Shown here piece by piece: positions 1 through 9,431 of a stretch of DNA of 64,000 nucleotides (positions are counted from its first letter, which is position 1; every line of letters begins with the position of its first letter). The stretch spans positions 124,001 through 188,000 of the forward strand of contig JOAA01000007.1 of assembly GCA_000720375.1 (NCBI GenBank). Direction: 5' to 3'. Below the pieces are notes generated by a model that saw only the letters and a program-made list of their open reading frames with translations, made no database searches and was not told the DNA's origin. Made by a program: the position numbers and the translations under genes. Source of the DNA: Rhodococcus rhodnii. Lineage in GTDB: Bacteria > Actinomycetota > Actinomycetes > Mycobacteriales > Pseudonocardiaceae.

Positions 1-300
1 GTCGTCTGCTCGGCATGCGAGAGCGGTCTCGGCAGACTGCTCGCGGGCGAAGGGCTGGTGGGGTTGAGCCGGGCACTGTTCTTCGCGGGAGCGCGCTGCC
101 TGATCGTCAGCCTGTGGCCGACGCCGGACATTCCCACCCGTCGGCTGATAGTGCGGTTCGCCGAGTTGATGCGCGATGGGTCCGCCCCTGCCGTGGCGCT
201 ACGGTTGGCGAAAGAGCAGATGCGCGAATCGCACCCGCAGACCTTCGCGACTCCGTGGACATGGGCCGGTTTCGTGGCGATCGGCGCCGCAGCTTCGTGA
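1..300 (+). CDS. CHAT-domain protease, C-terminal fragment
   Basis: The frame is open from base 1 and ends at the TGA at 298-300, so only the last 99 residues are present. They carry the end of a CHAT (caspase HetF associated with TPRs) domain: the catalytic-cysteine motif CSACESG, then GEGLVGLSRA, an SLWPT strand and a closing alpha-helical part. The catalytic His motif and any N-terminal sensor (often TPRs) lie upstream of the window. The next gene, also CHAT, starts 16 bases later, so the two are probably co-transcribed. CHAT proteins are cysteine proteases of conflict or cell-death systems; the substrate cannot be inferred. Confidence 0.85.
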   Translation, partial: VVCSACESGLGRLLAGEGLVGLSRALFFAGARCLIVSLWPTPDIPTRRLIVRFAELMRDGSAPAVALRLAKEQMRESHPQTFATPWTWAGFVAIGAAAS

Positions 301-316
301 GAGGACAACGCTGACC

Positions 317-3300
317 ATGCGTGGACAACGAGCACGCGCGGCTATCCTTGATCGGCTTGGCGCGAGTGCCGGGCAACTGCCGTCCGACGCGTGTGCGGTG
401 CTCGACCGGATCGGGGACGACCCCCTGGAGTGGTCGGCCATCGCGGTGGATCTGTTCGAAAAGGGCGAGGACAAGGCATCCCGGCAAGCGCTCGACGCGG
501 TCGCGGCATTGATGAAGTTCGCACTGGACACGACTTCGCGCCAGCACCCTTGCCGCGAGCACTACCTGGGTTGCTACGGCGTCGCACTGGAATTGCTCGC
601 CGAACGGTTCGGCGACCTCGACGTGGTCGCCGAAGCGGAAGCCGTACTGCTGCCGGAAGTCGAGCAGCGGGCAGCGAACGATTCGTTCCGGCATCGGATC
701 TTCCACAGCCTGGGGCGAATGGCGGTCGCCCACACCCTGCACTCCCCCAGCGCCGACGCGACCAGGGCGGTCATCAGGGCCAGACTGCGGATGCTGTCGG
801 GTATGCCGCCGGGACATCCGGACCGTCCCGAGATGATGAGCCGCCTCGGCATGGCGTACCACGACCTCTTCCACGAGGAAGACGACAACGACGCGGTGGC
901 CGAGGCGGTGCGGTGGACACGTGAAGCACTCGCCGAAGCCAGGGACGATCACCCTGCCCTCGGCCAGATCCTGTACTCCGTTTCGACTGCCCTGCGCCAC
1001 CAATGCGAGCTCACGCCCAACCCGGACCTGTTGCGAGAGGCCATAAGCATCAGCCGTGCTGCGGCGAGCAGGCTCCCTGACTGGGATCTACGCTCCGACA
1101 CAGCCCAACTGCTCTTCTCGTTGTACGAACACGCCGCCGACGACGCAGCGCTGGACGAGTCGATCGAGTTGTTCGGTGGTTGGGCCGCGGACGCGACCGG
1201 CACGGATTCCGGTTTGGCGCACGGCAAACTGGGAAACGCGTTGCGGGCAAGATATCAACGCACCGGCGACCCCGACGACCTGGCGGAGGCGGTTCGCACT
1301 ATGCGCCACGCGGTTCAGACGGTTCCCGTCGGCCACCCGAGCTACACGGTGCTCGCTTCGAACCTTTCCGCTGTGCTGTCTCTCGCCGACAACCGCGTAT
1401 CGGATGAGACCGTCCACGGTGAAGCTGTCCGAATAGGACGAACCGCGGCAGGCAATGACGACCTTCTCGCGCTGAACAACCTGGGGACCACCCTGATCGG
1501 CCGGTTCACTCAGACCGGCGACAGCCGGGCATTGCGGGAAGCGATCGACACGCTCGAACGCGCCGTCCGCGCGACGCCAAGCAAAGATCCATTCCTGGCC
1601 AGCCGGCTCAGCAACCTCGGCGAGGCGCTGTACTACTCGTTCCTGCGAACCGGTGATCCGCGAGAGCTCGATCGTGCCATCGACCTGGGCAGGCAGGCGA
1701 TCGCCGCCGCTGCAGGACGGGACCCGGGCCGAGCCGGATATCTGAGCAGGCTCAGTGTCCGGCTGCACAGGAAGTACAACGAGACGGACGACCTCACAGT
1801 GCTCACCGAGGCAGCCGCACGGGCCAGAGACGCGATTGCCGCGCTGCGGGCGTCCGATCCAGACCGGCCGGTCCTGGTCTCCGCGGCCATCCACGCGCTC
1901 AGGTCCTTGTTCCACGCGACCACGCGCCCGGAGGTGCTCGAGGAGGCCATCGAGTTAGGCCGGGCGGAGTTGGCGGCGCTGCCCGCAGGGCACGGGGGCC
2001 GGACGGAACTGCTCGCCGCCTTCTCGGCCGCGTTGCAACGCAGATACTTCGACTTCGGCGACCGCGCCGCCGGACAGGAAGCCAGTAGATTGCTGCTGGC
2101 CGCGTCGCTGACCCCGGCCTCCTCGATCAACCAGATCCTCTACACCCGGGCGGCCGCGCTGTTCTACATCAGTGAGCGGGAATGGGAAACCGCGGCCAAC
2201 GCGATGGCCCACGCGGTCAAACTGTTGCCACGGCTTGCCTCGCGCCGACTGGTCCGAGCAGACCAGGAACGGCAACTTGGCACGGCTGCGGGGGTTGTGC
2301 ACGACGCGTGTGCATGCGCGCTCAACGCTGGAGATCCTGAGCGTGCGCTCGCACTGCTCGAACACGGCCGCGGTGTGTTGTTCGCGCAGGCTTTGGAGAA
2401 CCGCGACGAGCTCACCGAGTTGCGAGAGCAGCGCCCCGATCTCGCCGACGAGGTCGCGCAGATTCGGGAAAGGCTCGCCAACTGGTCGACCGGCAACGCG
2501 GCTGATGCGGACGAACAGCACGCACTGACAGTGCGGTGGGATCAGCTGACCACCGACATCCGCGCCCTGCCGGGATTCGCGCACTTCCTGCTGCCGCCAC
2601 CAGCCGACGAACTGCTCGCGGCCGCCACGGACGGGCCCGTGGTGTTGTTCTCGATCAGCGACTTCCGCTCCGACGCGCTGGTCCTCACTCCGGGAGGCGT
2701 TGAAGTCGTCCGCTTGCCGGGCGTGACGCCGGAGGAGATCCGTCGGCGCGCGACGGAATTCCAGGCCGACGCGAACTCCGTCACCGAGACACTGGAATGG
2801 CTATGGGACAACGTCACCGGCCCGGTGCTCGAGCACGTTGGCCTGCACGGGCCAGCTGGCGACAGATGGCCCCGGCTCTGGTGGTGCCCGACGGGACCGT
2901 TGTCCTTCCTTCCCTTGCACGCCGCGGGTTACCACCAACCGTCATCAGAGGGACCGCCGAAGACAGTGATGGACCGGGTTGTCTCGTCGTACACGCCGAC
3001 TGTTCGGGCACTTCTGCACGCTCGCCGTCGCCCAGGATTCAGTGCTGACGTGAATGCACTGGTGGTGACGATGCCCAACACCGCAGCGACGCCGGACCTG
3101 CCCGGTGTCGCACACGAAGCCGGAATTCTCGCCGACAACCTCCCGCGCCGGCCCACAGTCCTGCGTGAGGCGGATGCGGTTCGCGATCGGGTCCTCGCCG
3201 AATTGCCCCGGCACAACTGGGCGCACTTCGCGTGTCACGGCTTCAGCGACCCAGGCGATCCGTCGGCCAGCCACCTGTTGCTCGACGACCACGCCACGAA

Positions 3301-3640
3301 ACCGTTGACGATCCTGGACATCTCCCGGCTGCATTTGGAAAACGCCGATCTGGCCTGCCTGTCCGCGTGCTCGACCGCACAGGTGGGGACGACGTTGACC
3401 GATGAGACGATCCACCTGGCCGCCGCCTTCAACCTGGCAGGCTACCGGCACGTCATTGCGACGCTGTGGCCGGTCAGGGACCGTCCCGCGGCCCGATTCA
3501 CTCAAACTGTGTATGGGACCGTCACTGCGGAGGGAGCCGAATCAACCGCGTACGCCGTGCACGCCGCGACTCTCGAAGCACGAAAGCGCTATCCGCAGCA
3601 CCCGCACGTGTGGGCGGCACACATCCATACCGGCGCGTAG
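317..3640 (+). CDS. TPR-CHAT protein (caspase-like protease with TPR array)
   Basis: 1107 residues from the ATG at 317, preceded by AGAGGA; an upstream ATG at 176 is unlikely because it overlaps the previous gene by 125 bases. Residues about 60-750 form a long alpha-helical array of degenerate TPR-like units of the type NNLGTTLIGRFTQTGD and SNLGEALYYSFLRTGD. The C-terminal 350 residues are a CHAT domain with HFACHG (His974) and LSACSTA (Cys1018) as the expected His-Cys dyad. TPR-CHAT proteins are taken to be proteases switched on by signals sensed by the repeat array, often in defence or programmed death. It follows another CHAT gene closely and a CHAT remnant lies 0.8 kb downstream. The substrate is unknown. 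Confidence 0.9.
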   Translation: MRGQRARAAILDRLGASAGQLPSDACAVLDRIGDDPLEWSAIAVDLFEKGEDKASRQALDAVAALMKFALDTTSRQHPCREHYLGCYGVALELLAERFGDLDVVAEAEAVLLPEVEQRAANDSFRHRIFHSLGRMAVAHTLHSPSADATRAVIRARLRMLSGMPPGHPDRPEMMSRLGMAYHDLFHEEDDNDAVAEAVRWTREALAEARDDHPALGQILYSVSTALRHQCELTPNPDLLREAISISRAAASRLPDWDLRSDTAQLLFSLYEHAADDAALDESIELFGGWAADATGTDSGLAHGKLGNALRARYQRTGDPDDLAEAVRTMRHAVQTVPVGHPSYTVLASNLSAVLSLADNRVSDETVHGEAVRIGRTAAGNDDLLALNNLGTTLIGRFTQTGDSRALREAIDTLERAVRATPSKDPFLASRLSNLGEALYYSFLRTGDPRELDRAIDLGRQAIAAAAGRDPGRAGYLSRLSVRLHRKYNETDDLTVLTEAAARARDAIAALRASDPDRPVLVSAAIHALRSLFHATTRPEVLEEAIELGRAELAALPAGHGGRTELLAAFSAALQRRYFDFGDRAAGQEASRLLLAASLTPASSINQILYTRAAALFYISEREWETAANAMAHAVKLLPRLASRRLVRADQERQLGTAAGVVHDACACALNAGDPERALALLEHGRGVLFAQALENRDELTELREQRPDLADEVAQIRERLANWSTGNAADADEQHALTVRWDQLTTDIRALPGFAHFLLPPPADELLAAATDGPVVLFSISDFRSDALVLTPGGVEVVRLPGVTPEEIRRRATEFQADANSVTETLEWLWDNVTGPVLEHVGLHGPAGDRWPRLWWCPTGPLSFLPLHAAGYHQPSSEGPPKTVMDRVVSSYTPTVRALLHARRRPGFSADVNALVVTMPNTAATPDLPGVAHEAGILADNLPRRPTVLREADAVRDRVLAELPRHNWAHFACHGFSDPGDPSASHLLLDDHATKPLTILDISRLHLENADLACLSACSTAQVGTTLTDETIHLAAAFNLAGYRHVIATLWPVRDRPAARFTQTVYGTVTAEGAESTAYAVHAATLEARKRYPQHPHVWAAHIHTGA

Positions 3641-3816
3641 CGAATCCGGGGACAAGGGCACCTCGTGTTGAAGGGAACCAAACCGGTTGGCAAGCACGAC
3701 AAAGTGACAACCGCCCGCCTCGAACCGGAGCCTTACGCCAACCTCTCCGAGGGGCTCGTTTGCGTGCTACTGGGCATGAGAAGGTGGAGGCAGCATCGTC
3801 ACAGCCTAATGACGGA

Positions 3817-4176
3817 TTACCCGACCTGCCGCAGGAATCCGTCCACATCGAACTGATGGTCCTCCAACCGCCTGCGCGCTGTAGCTCGCTCGTCGTCGGT
3901 GAACAGCGGCTCGTACTCGGGACGCAACACCGAGGCCTCGACGCTGTGCTGGAGCATGTTGGTCTCCCACAACCGGGCGAAGCCTTCCGACGTGTCGCGG
4001 CCCCGCAGCAGCCGCTGCACCGCACCGACACCACCGTGCATCGTCACCATCTCGTTGAACGCCTTGGCCCGATAGCCAATTCTCCTCACGAGGTAGCGAT
4101 AGCCGTGACGGAGATGATCTTCGAAGTCATGGGCCAGCCGCTCGTATTCCTGGTCGTTGCGGTCTCCGGGATGCAT
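3817..4176 (-). CDS. Conserved hypothetical protein, 119 aa
   Basis: The start is the ATG at 4176, which has a strong ribosome binding site (GGAGG, 6 bases away); the open frame extends further upstream but without support. The product is a small soluble helical protein with the pattern GYRAKAFNEMVTMHGGVGAV, then WETNMLQHSVEASVLRP and FTDDERATARRRL. I recognise this as a common actinobacterial hypothetical pattern (helical, often near restriction or nuclease genes), but I cannot assign a function. It is transcribed towards the TPR-CHAT gene, with 176 non-coding bases between the two stops in which I see nothing. Confidence 0.7.
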   Translation of the reverse strand: MHPGDRNDQEYERLAHDFEDHLRHGYRYLVRRIGYRAKAFNEMVTMHGGVGAVQRLLRGRDTSEGFARLWETNMLQHSVEASVLRPEYEPLFTDDERATARRRLEDHQFDVDGFLRQVG

Positions 4177-4419
4177 CAGCGGCCTCCATAAGCTCAACGA
4201 TGTCCGGTTGTCGCTCCACCGCCGGACGGCGTTACCTCGATGGCATTTCCTCCTCTGGCACCCACACGAACGCCACACCGGATTTCGGGAACACTCAGCC
4301 CCTTAGAGAAAAGCCTGACGTCCGGTGCCCTCGCCTCGGCGATTGCGGGCGACAGCCGCACCGCGGGCGTGATGGCATCGCCGACGACGAGCCACTGCGC
4401 TCGGGCCTGTGGTGTGCCC

Positions 4420-4617
4420 CTGCCAACGGCCTAGCGCAGGACCCAGTGCTACGCGATGCCTTGTCCTCAGCCTGTGGCCGGTTCCGACATCCCGCCCCGG
4501 CGACAGTTGGCCGCTTTACAGAACTGGGTGCGCGACGGCCACCCGCAGGCACCGGTCCTCTGGGAGCCTATGGTTCAGCCACGGACCGAATATCCAGAAA
4601 TCTTGGGCACACCGTGA
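4420..4617 (+). pseudogene. Decayed CHAT-domain C-terminus
   Basis: A translated stretch reads RCLVLSLWPV in one frame (about 4457-4486) and continues in another frame as IPPRRQLAALQNWVRDG up to a TGA at 4615-4617. This matches the end of the CHAT domain at 1-300 (RCLIVSLWPT, then DIPTRRL) and shares DNA such as CAGCCTGTGGCC. At least one frameshift separates the parts, and the catalytic motifs are not readable upstream. It is probably a relic of a third CHAT gene copy. The rest of the 4177-4777 interval (600 bases between two minus-strand genes) holds nothing else I can support. Confidence 0.55.
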
Positions 4618-4777
4618 AGTGGTCGGGCATCGTAGCGATCGATCGCGGCGGACATCAGCATGCCGACGATCTTGAAGGGGTCGCAGTTACGGAACTCGTG
4701 CCACATCCAGCATGTGAGTGCTTGAATGCACCCCAATCTCCTGGCCAGTTACCCAATCGCCGCCAACCCTTCCCCTG

Positions 4778-5032
4778 TCACAACCGGGCCGCGATCATGA
4801 TCGGGACGATGGTGGCGACGATGCCGCCGATCACGATGAGGACCGCTGAACCGAGTTGGACGCCGACGCCGGCCATCACCGAACCGGCCATCAGCATCAC
4901 GGCGATCTCGGCGATCGTGCCGGTGCGCAGTTTCGGGCGCTCGGTGAACTGGCTGGCCAGCCGGGGGTCCTCGGCTGCCAGGCCACGCTCTATCTCGGCT
5001 AGCTTCCGCTGCTCTTCGTCACGTAGCGCCAT
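4778..5032 (-). CDS. DUF3040 small membrane protein
   Basis: 84 residues. The N-terminus (MALRDEEQRKLAEIERGLAAEDP) is the signature of DUF3040, a small actinobacterial family. Two hydrophobic segments follow (about residues 42-60 and 62-82), consistent with a hairpin membrane anchor. The function of the family is not known. It is divergent from the LLM-like gene, with only 38 bases between the two starts, so the promoters must overlap. Confidence 0.85.
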   Translation of the reverse strand: MALRDEEQRKLAEIERGLAAEDPRLASQFTERPKLRTGTIAEIAVMLMAGSVMAGVGVQLGSAVLIVIGGIVATIVPIMIAARL

Positions 5033-5057
5033 GGGCTACCGCCGCCCGCGTGGAACC

Positions 5058-5063
5058 GTATGC
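5058..5063 (+). promoter_or_regulatory. Possible -10 element of a leaderless transcript
   Basis: TATGCT lies 7 bases before the ATG at 5071, the distance expected if transcription starts at the start codon itself. No convincing -35 box is visible. Leaderless mRNAs are common in actinobacteria. Confidence 0.4.
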
Positions 5064-5070
5064 TGGCCGA

Positions 5071-5541
5071 ATGGTGGACGTCGCGGCGCACCGGGTCAAG
5101 GTGGGCGTCCTGCTGGCCACTCCAACGGCGGATCTGGGTGAGTGGCTCGCGGACGCCGCGGCCTTCGACGCCGCCGGGGCCGACGCCATCTGGGTCAGCC
5201 CCGAACCTACCGACTTGGACATGCCGACGTTGACGGCGGCGCTGGCGACGGTCACGCACCGTGCTCGTTTGGTCGTGGCGCTGCCGGACGCCAGCAGCAA
5301 CGTGGTTGACACGATTCAGCGGCTCAGCCGTGACCGCCTTGTCTCCAACGCCCAGGAGTCGGGGCGCTGGATCGCGGTGCCGGTGCCGGATGGCCGCGCG
5401 TCCTGGCGGGCCACGCTCGTTGATGCCGCTGAGCAGGGGGTATCCGGCGTTGTCGTGGCTGCCGATCCTCGACTGCTGGACATCCTGCGCAACCCGCATG
5501 ACCCGGATGAACGCCCGGACCTTCAGCTTGCTCAAGGTTGA
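5071..5541 (+). CDS. Luciferase-like monooxygenase domain protein, short form
   Basis: 156 residues from the ATG at 5071; a GTG at 5050 is an alternative. The sequence begins VKVGVLLATPTADLGEWLADAAAFDAAGADAIWV, the first beta-alpha units of the bacterial luciferase-like (LLM) TIM barrel, then LTAALATVTHRARLVV. Full-length LLM enzymes have about 300 residues, so this covers roughly half a barrel. Such short LLM-like proteins recur in actinomycetes, so it need not be broken. The cofactor (FMN or F420) and substrate are unknown. It lies 88 bases before the formate dehydrogenase operon. Confidence 0.7.
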   Translation: MVDVAAHRVKVGVLLATPTADLGEWLADAAAFDAAGADAIWVSPEPTDLDMPTLTAALATVTHRARLVVALPDASSNVVDTIQRLSRDRLVSNAQESGRWIAVPVPDGRASWRATLVDAAEQGVSGVVVAADPRLLDILRNPHDPDERPDLQLAQG

Positions 5542-5629
5542 GGCATTGACGCCCGGACTGAGCCAGATCGACAATGACTTCAACCGACCCGAAGCGACCT
5601 GAAGCATCGACGATGATGCGGAGGCAGCG

Positions 5630-8600
5630 GTGGAGAACGTCACGCGGCGTGAGTTTCTCGGCCTGGGCGCGGCAGGCGCTCTCGGCTTCGATCTGACCAA
5701 GGCCGCACAGTTCAAGCAGAACCTCCTGATCGAAGGCGCGACCGTGTCGCACTCGGTCTGTCCCTACTGCGCGGTGGGATGTTCCCTGCTCGCCTACACC
5801 AAGAAGGCCGCGAACGGCCACGTCGAGCTGCTGCAGATCGAGGGCGACCCGGACAGCCCCGTCAACGAGGGCACCCTGTGTCCCAAAGGCGCCAGCTCGC
5901 TGCAGCTCGCCGTGTCCCGTCGGCGCGTGCCGAACCCGCTGTACCGGGCGCCAGGGGCGACCACGTGGACGCGGGTTTCGTGGGACTTCACCCTGGACAA
6001 GCTCGCCAGGAACATCAAGGAGTCGCGGGACCGCACGTTCGTCACCCAGGACGCCAACGGCAACGTGGTGAACCGGTGCGAGGGCATCGCCTTCGCAGGC
6101 GGCGCCGCGTTCTCCTCCGAGGAAGGCTACTTGGCCACCAAGTTGATGCGTGGCCTCGGCGTCGTCCACCTGGAGCAACAGGCCCGCGTTTGACACGGCC
6201 CCACGGTGGTCAGTTTGGCCGCCACGTTCGGCCGAGGGGCCATGACCAACCACTGGCGTGACATCAGGCATGCCGATTTGATCCTGGTCAACGGTGCCAA
6301 CCCGGCCGAGGCGCACCCGGTGGGCTTCCGGTGGCTGATGAAGGCCAAGACCGACCGCGGCGCGAAGATCATCCACGCCGACCCGCGGTTCACGCGCACG
6401 TCCGCGGTCGCCGACATGCACCTGCGGATCCGTACCGGGACCGACGTGGCCTACTTCGGCGGGTTGATCAACTACGTGCTGGAGAACAACCTCTACCACA
6501 AGGAGTACGTGGAGTACGCGACCAACGCGGGCTTCGTGGTGAGCGCGGACTACAAGTTCGAAGACGGGATGTTCAACGGTTTCAACCAGCAGACCGGCAA
6601 CTACAACGCGACGGCCTGGACGTACGAGACCGAGGCCGACACCCCCGATTCACCGGCCAAAGTGGACATCGCGCATCCGCGATCGGTGCTGAACCTGTTG
6701 CGTGAGCACTACAAGCGCTACACGCCGGAGATGGTCGAGCGGATCACCGGCATCCCCCGTGCGCAGTTCCTGGAAGTCGCGCGGCAAGTCGGCGAGATGG
6801 GACGCCCGGACAAGGTCATGACCGTGGTGTACGCCGTCGGCCTCACGCACCACACCACTGGCGTGCAGCTCATTCGCTCGGCCGCCGTGCTGCAGTTGCT
6901 GCTGGGCAACATGGGGCGCCCGGGCGGCGGGATGAACGCCGAACGTGGCCACGCCAACATCCAGGGCAACACCGACCACGCGATCTCCTGGGACATTCTG
7001 CCCGGCTACATGCGGATTCCCGCACCGGGACAGACGAACCTGACCGACTACGTGGCGCAGAGCGCGAGCAAGAAGGCGCGGCCGAACTCGGTGAACTTCT
7101 TCGGCGAGAACTATCGCAAGTTCACCGTCAGCCTGTTGAAGGCGTGGTACGGCGACGCGGCCACAAAGGACAATGAGTTCGCCTTCCACCACTTGCCCAA
7201 ACCCGCGGCGAACGCGTCCTGGATCTCCATTTTCGACCAGGCGCTGCGCGGGAAGATGGAAGGCGTGATCCTGTCCGGGATGACCGCGACCAGCATCGGC
7301 CCCGACTCCAACCAGGTGCTGCAGGCACTGTCCAATTTGAAGTGGTTGTGCGTGATGGATCCGTTCCGCACCACCAGTTCCGAGTTCTGGAACGCGCCGG
7401 GCATGGATCCGGCGCAGATCCAGACCGAGGTGTTCATGCTGCCCGCGACGCACTGGATCGAGAAGGACGGGTCGTTCACCAACAGCGGCCGCTGGGTGCA
7501 GTGGAAGGACCAGGTCATCCCGCCGGAAGGCGAAGCACGGCACGACCACTGGATCCTCGCGGACGTCTTCGGCCGGGTCCGTGAGCTCTACCGGCAGCAG
7601 GGCGGCAAGTATCCCGATCCGGTCCTGCAGCTCACGTTGCCCTACCGAGACCCGCGCAAACCCGAGCTGGACGAGATCGCGCAGGAGATCAACGGCAAGA
7701 ACCTGACCACCGGCAAACGGCTGAGCACCTTCGCGGAATTGCTCGACGACGGCACCACGAGCGCGGGCGATTGGATCTACACCGGCCACTACCCGGAGAG
7801 CGGCAACCTCGCCAAACGCCGGGACGGCGTGCAGGATCCGGCGAAGAACGACCCGACAGGCATGGGTTTCTACCCGAACTGGGCCTGGGCGTGGCCGCTC
7901 AACCGCCGCGTGCTCTACAACCGCGCCTCGGCCGACACCCAGGGCCGCCCGTGGGATCCGACACGACCCGGGATCGCTTGGGACGGAGCCAAATGGGCCG
8001 GCGACGTGCCTGACTATCCGCCGACCGCCGCGCCCGGTCCGAACGCCCCGCTGCCGTTCATCATGACGGGCGAGGGCACGGGACGGCTGTTCAGCAACGG
8101 GGTGGCCGACGGGCCGTTCCCCGAGCACTACGAACCGATCGAGTCTCCGGTCGAGAATCCCTTGCACCCCAGGGTTTCGGTCACGCCTGCCGCGTTCCTC
8201 TACGACCAGAAGGCAGGCAGGCCGAACCGCTTCGGCACCGCCGCGGACTATCCGTACGTGGCGACGTCGTACCGCCTCACCGAGCACGAGCACTACGTCA
8301 CCCAGAACATCGAGCACCTGGTGCAGCTACAGCCGGAGGCCTTCGTCGAGGTACCGGCCGAGCTCGCCGCGGAGAAAGGGATCAAGACCGGCGATCACGT
8401 GCGCGTCTCGTCCAAGCGGGGCAAGCTCGAGGTACGCGCGGTCGTCACCAAGCGGCTCGGTCCACTGCAGATCGACGGCAAGAAGGTCTACCAGATCGGG
8501 ATTCCCATCCACTGGGGCTTCGTCGGTATCAACGAAGGGCAGCACTGGCTTGCCAACGCGCTGACTCCGTTCGTCGGCGACGCTAGTGCACGTACGCCCG

Positions 8601-8641
8601 AATTCAAGGCATTCCTCGTCAACATCGAGAAGATGACATGA
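5630..8641 (+). CDS. fdhA: Formate dehydrogenase catalytic subunit, selenocysteine-containing
   Basis: 1003 residues when the in-frame TGA at 6191-6193 is read as selenocysteine (Sec188). The start is a GTG with GGAGG 6 bases upstream. A twin-arginine-like motif (TRREFLGLGAAGA, residues 5-17) suggests Tat export. Cys44, Cys47, Cys51 and Cys84 (CPYCAVGC and LCPKG) bind a 4Fe-4S cluster. Around the TGA the protein reads QARV-U-HGPTVVSLAATFGRGAMTNHW, essentially the active site of E. coli FdnG/FdoG, where Sec ligates molybdenum or tungsten. The remainder is a typical bis-MGD enzyme ending in a molydopterin-dinucleotide-binding domain (about 8290-8630). The enzyme oxidises formate to CO2, probably outside the membrane. 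The stop overlaps the fdhE start (ATGA). Confidence 0.95.
6191..6241 (+). other. Selenocysteine UGA codon with bacterial SECIS-like hairpin
   Basis: The TGA at 6191-6193 is in frame with both flanking parts of fdhA. Downstream, bases 6205-6211 (GGTGGTC) pair with 6217-6223 (GGCCGCC) in a seven-bp stem with one G-T pair and loop AGTTT. The loop begins 18 bases after the TGA and has a G among its first two bases, as bacterial SECIS models require. An outer pairing of GGCCCC (6197-6202) with GGGGCC (6236-6241) can extend it. SelB, encoded downstream, would bind this RNA hairpin. Confidence 0.88.
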
Positions 8642-9429
8642 CTCCATGGGTTGCTCCCCGGCGCCGCGCCGAGACACTCCGCGAACGATATCCCTTCGCG
8701 GCGGAGCAGCTCACGCTCTACATCGGACTCGTTGACGTGTGGGAACGCGCATGGGAAGCGGCCGGTGCCGAGAACCCGGCGAACCTCGCCGGCTGGGCAG
8801 CGCGCCGAGTGTTCCCCGAAGTGGTGGCCACGACCCGTGAACACAGTCCGACGCCGATTCGGCCGGTCAGCGACCTGGGAGCGGCCGAAGCGATGCTGAA
8901 GGCGTGGCTTTCCGGCGAGGAGCTTGTCCCGCTTGAACGGTATCTGGCGCGGGCGACACTGCGGGGACCATTGGCGGCAGTGGACGTCGAAGCCGCGTGC
9001 GCGGCGGACCCGGCGCCCCGGGGCGATCGTCGGTGCCCGCGATGTGGTGGTCCTCCGCAACTCAGCTTCCGGAGCGAAACCGGCGACAGTCTCGTCAGCG
9101 GGCACCGTAAGCTGCAATGCGCCCGATGCGCGGAGAGTTGGAGCTTTTCCAGCAGCAGTTGTGCGTACTGCGGCGAAAGCGACAAGCGCACTGTCTACAC
9201 CGAACACCGTGATGGTCCACAAGTCGGCCGCGCTGCTGCTGGGGACGCGATGTTCCCGCACATCCGTGTCGAGGCTTGCGCGCGGCGCGAGCGGTACCTG
9301 ATCGACGTCGATCTGGGCCGTGACCCACGAGCCGTGCCGGAGGTCGACGAGTTGGCGGCGCTTCCGCTCGACCTGTACGCGGCCGAGCGCGGCCTTTCCA
9401 AGATCACACCCAACGTGCTGGGGGTGTAG
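8638..9429 (+). CDS. fdhE: FdhE-like formate dehydrogenase accessory protein
   Basis: 263 residues; the start overlaps the fdhA stop by four bases. The C-terminal half has rubredoxin-like paired cysteines: CPRCGG (about residue 130), CARC (about 161) and CAYCGE (about 174), followed by a conserved tail ending LPLDLYAAERGLSK. This is the FdhE pattern. FdhE is a cytoplasmic protein needed for assembly and Tat-dependent maturation of respiratory formate dehydrogenases. Its place directly after a Tat-signal catalytic subunit fits. Confidence 0.85.
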   Translation: MTPWVAPRRRAETLRERYPFAAEQLTLYIGLVDVWERAWEAAGAENPANLAGWAARRVFPEVVATTREHSPTPIRPVSDLGAAEAMLKAWLSGEELVPLERYLARATLRGPLAAVDVEAACAADPAPRGDRRCPRCGGPPQLSFRSETGDSLVSGHRKLQCARCAESWSFSSSSCAYCGESDKRTVYTEHRDGPQVGRAAAGDAMFPHIRVEACARRERYLIDVDLGRDPRAVPEVDELAALPLDLYAAERGLSKITPNVLGV

Positions 9430-9431
9430 CG

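Noticed and set aside
4596..4738. Minus-strand frame encoding WMWHEFRNCDPFKIVG and further residues
   Set aside because: Only about 46 codons, no ribosome binding site, and no family recognised. It looks protein-like but cannot be supported.
6191..6193. The TGA in fdhA as a nonsense mutation or assembly error
   Set aside because: Both sides are in the same frame, the context is the known Sec active site (RV-U-HGPT), a SECIS-like hairpin follows, and selB, selC and selD are in the same operon.
6650..8317. Long minus-strand frame opposite fdhA
   Set aside because: Antisense shadow of a highly conserved enzyme, with no domain of its own.
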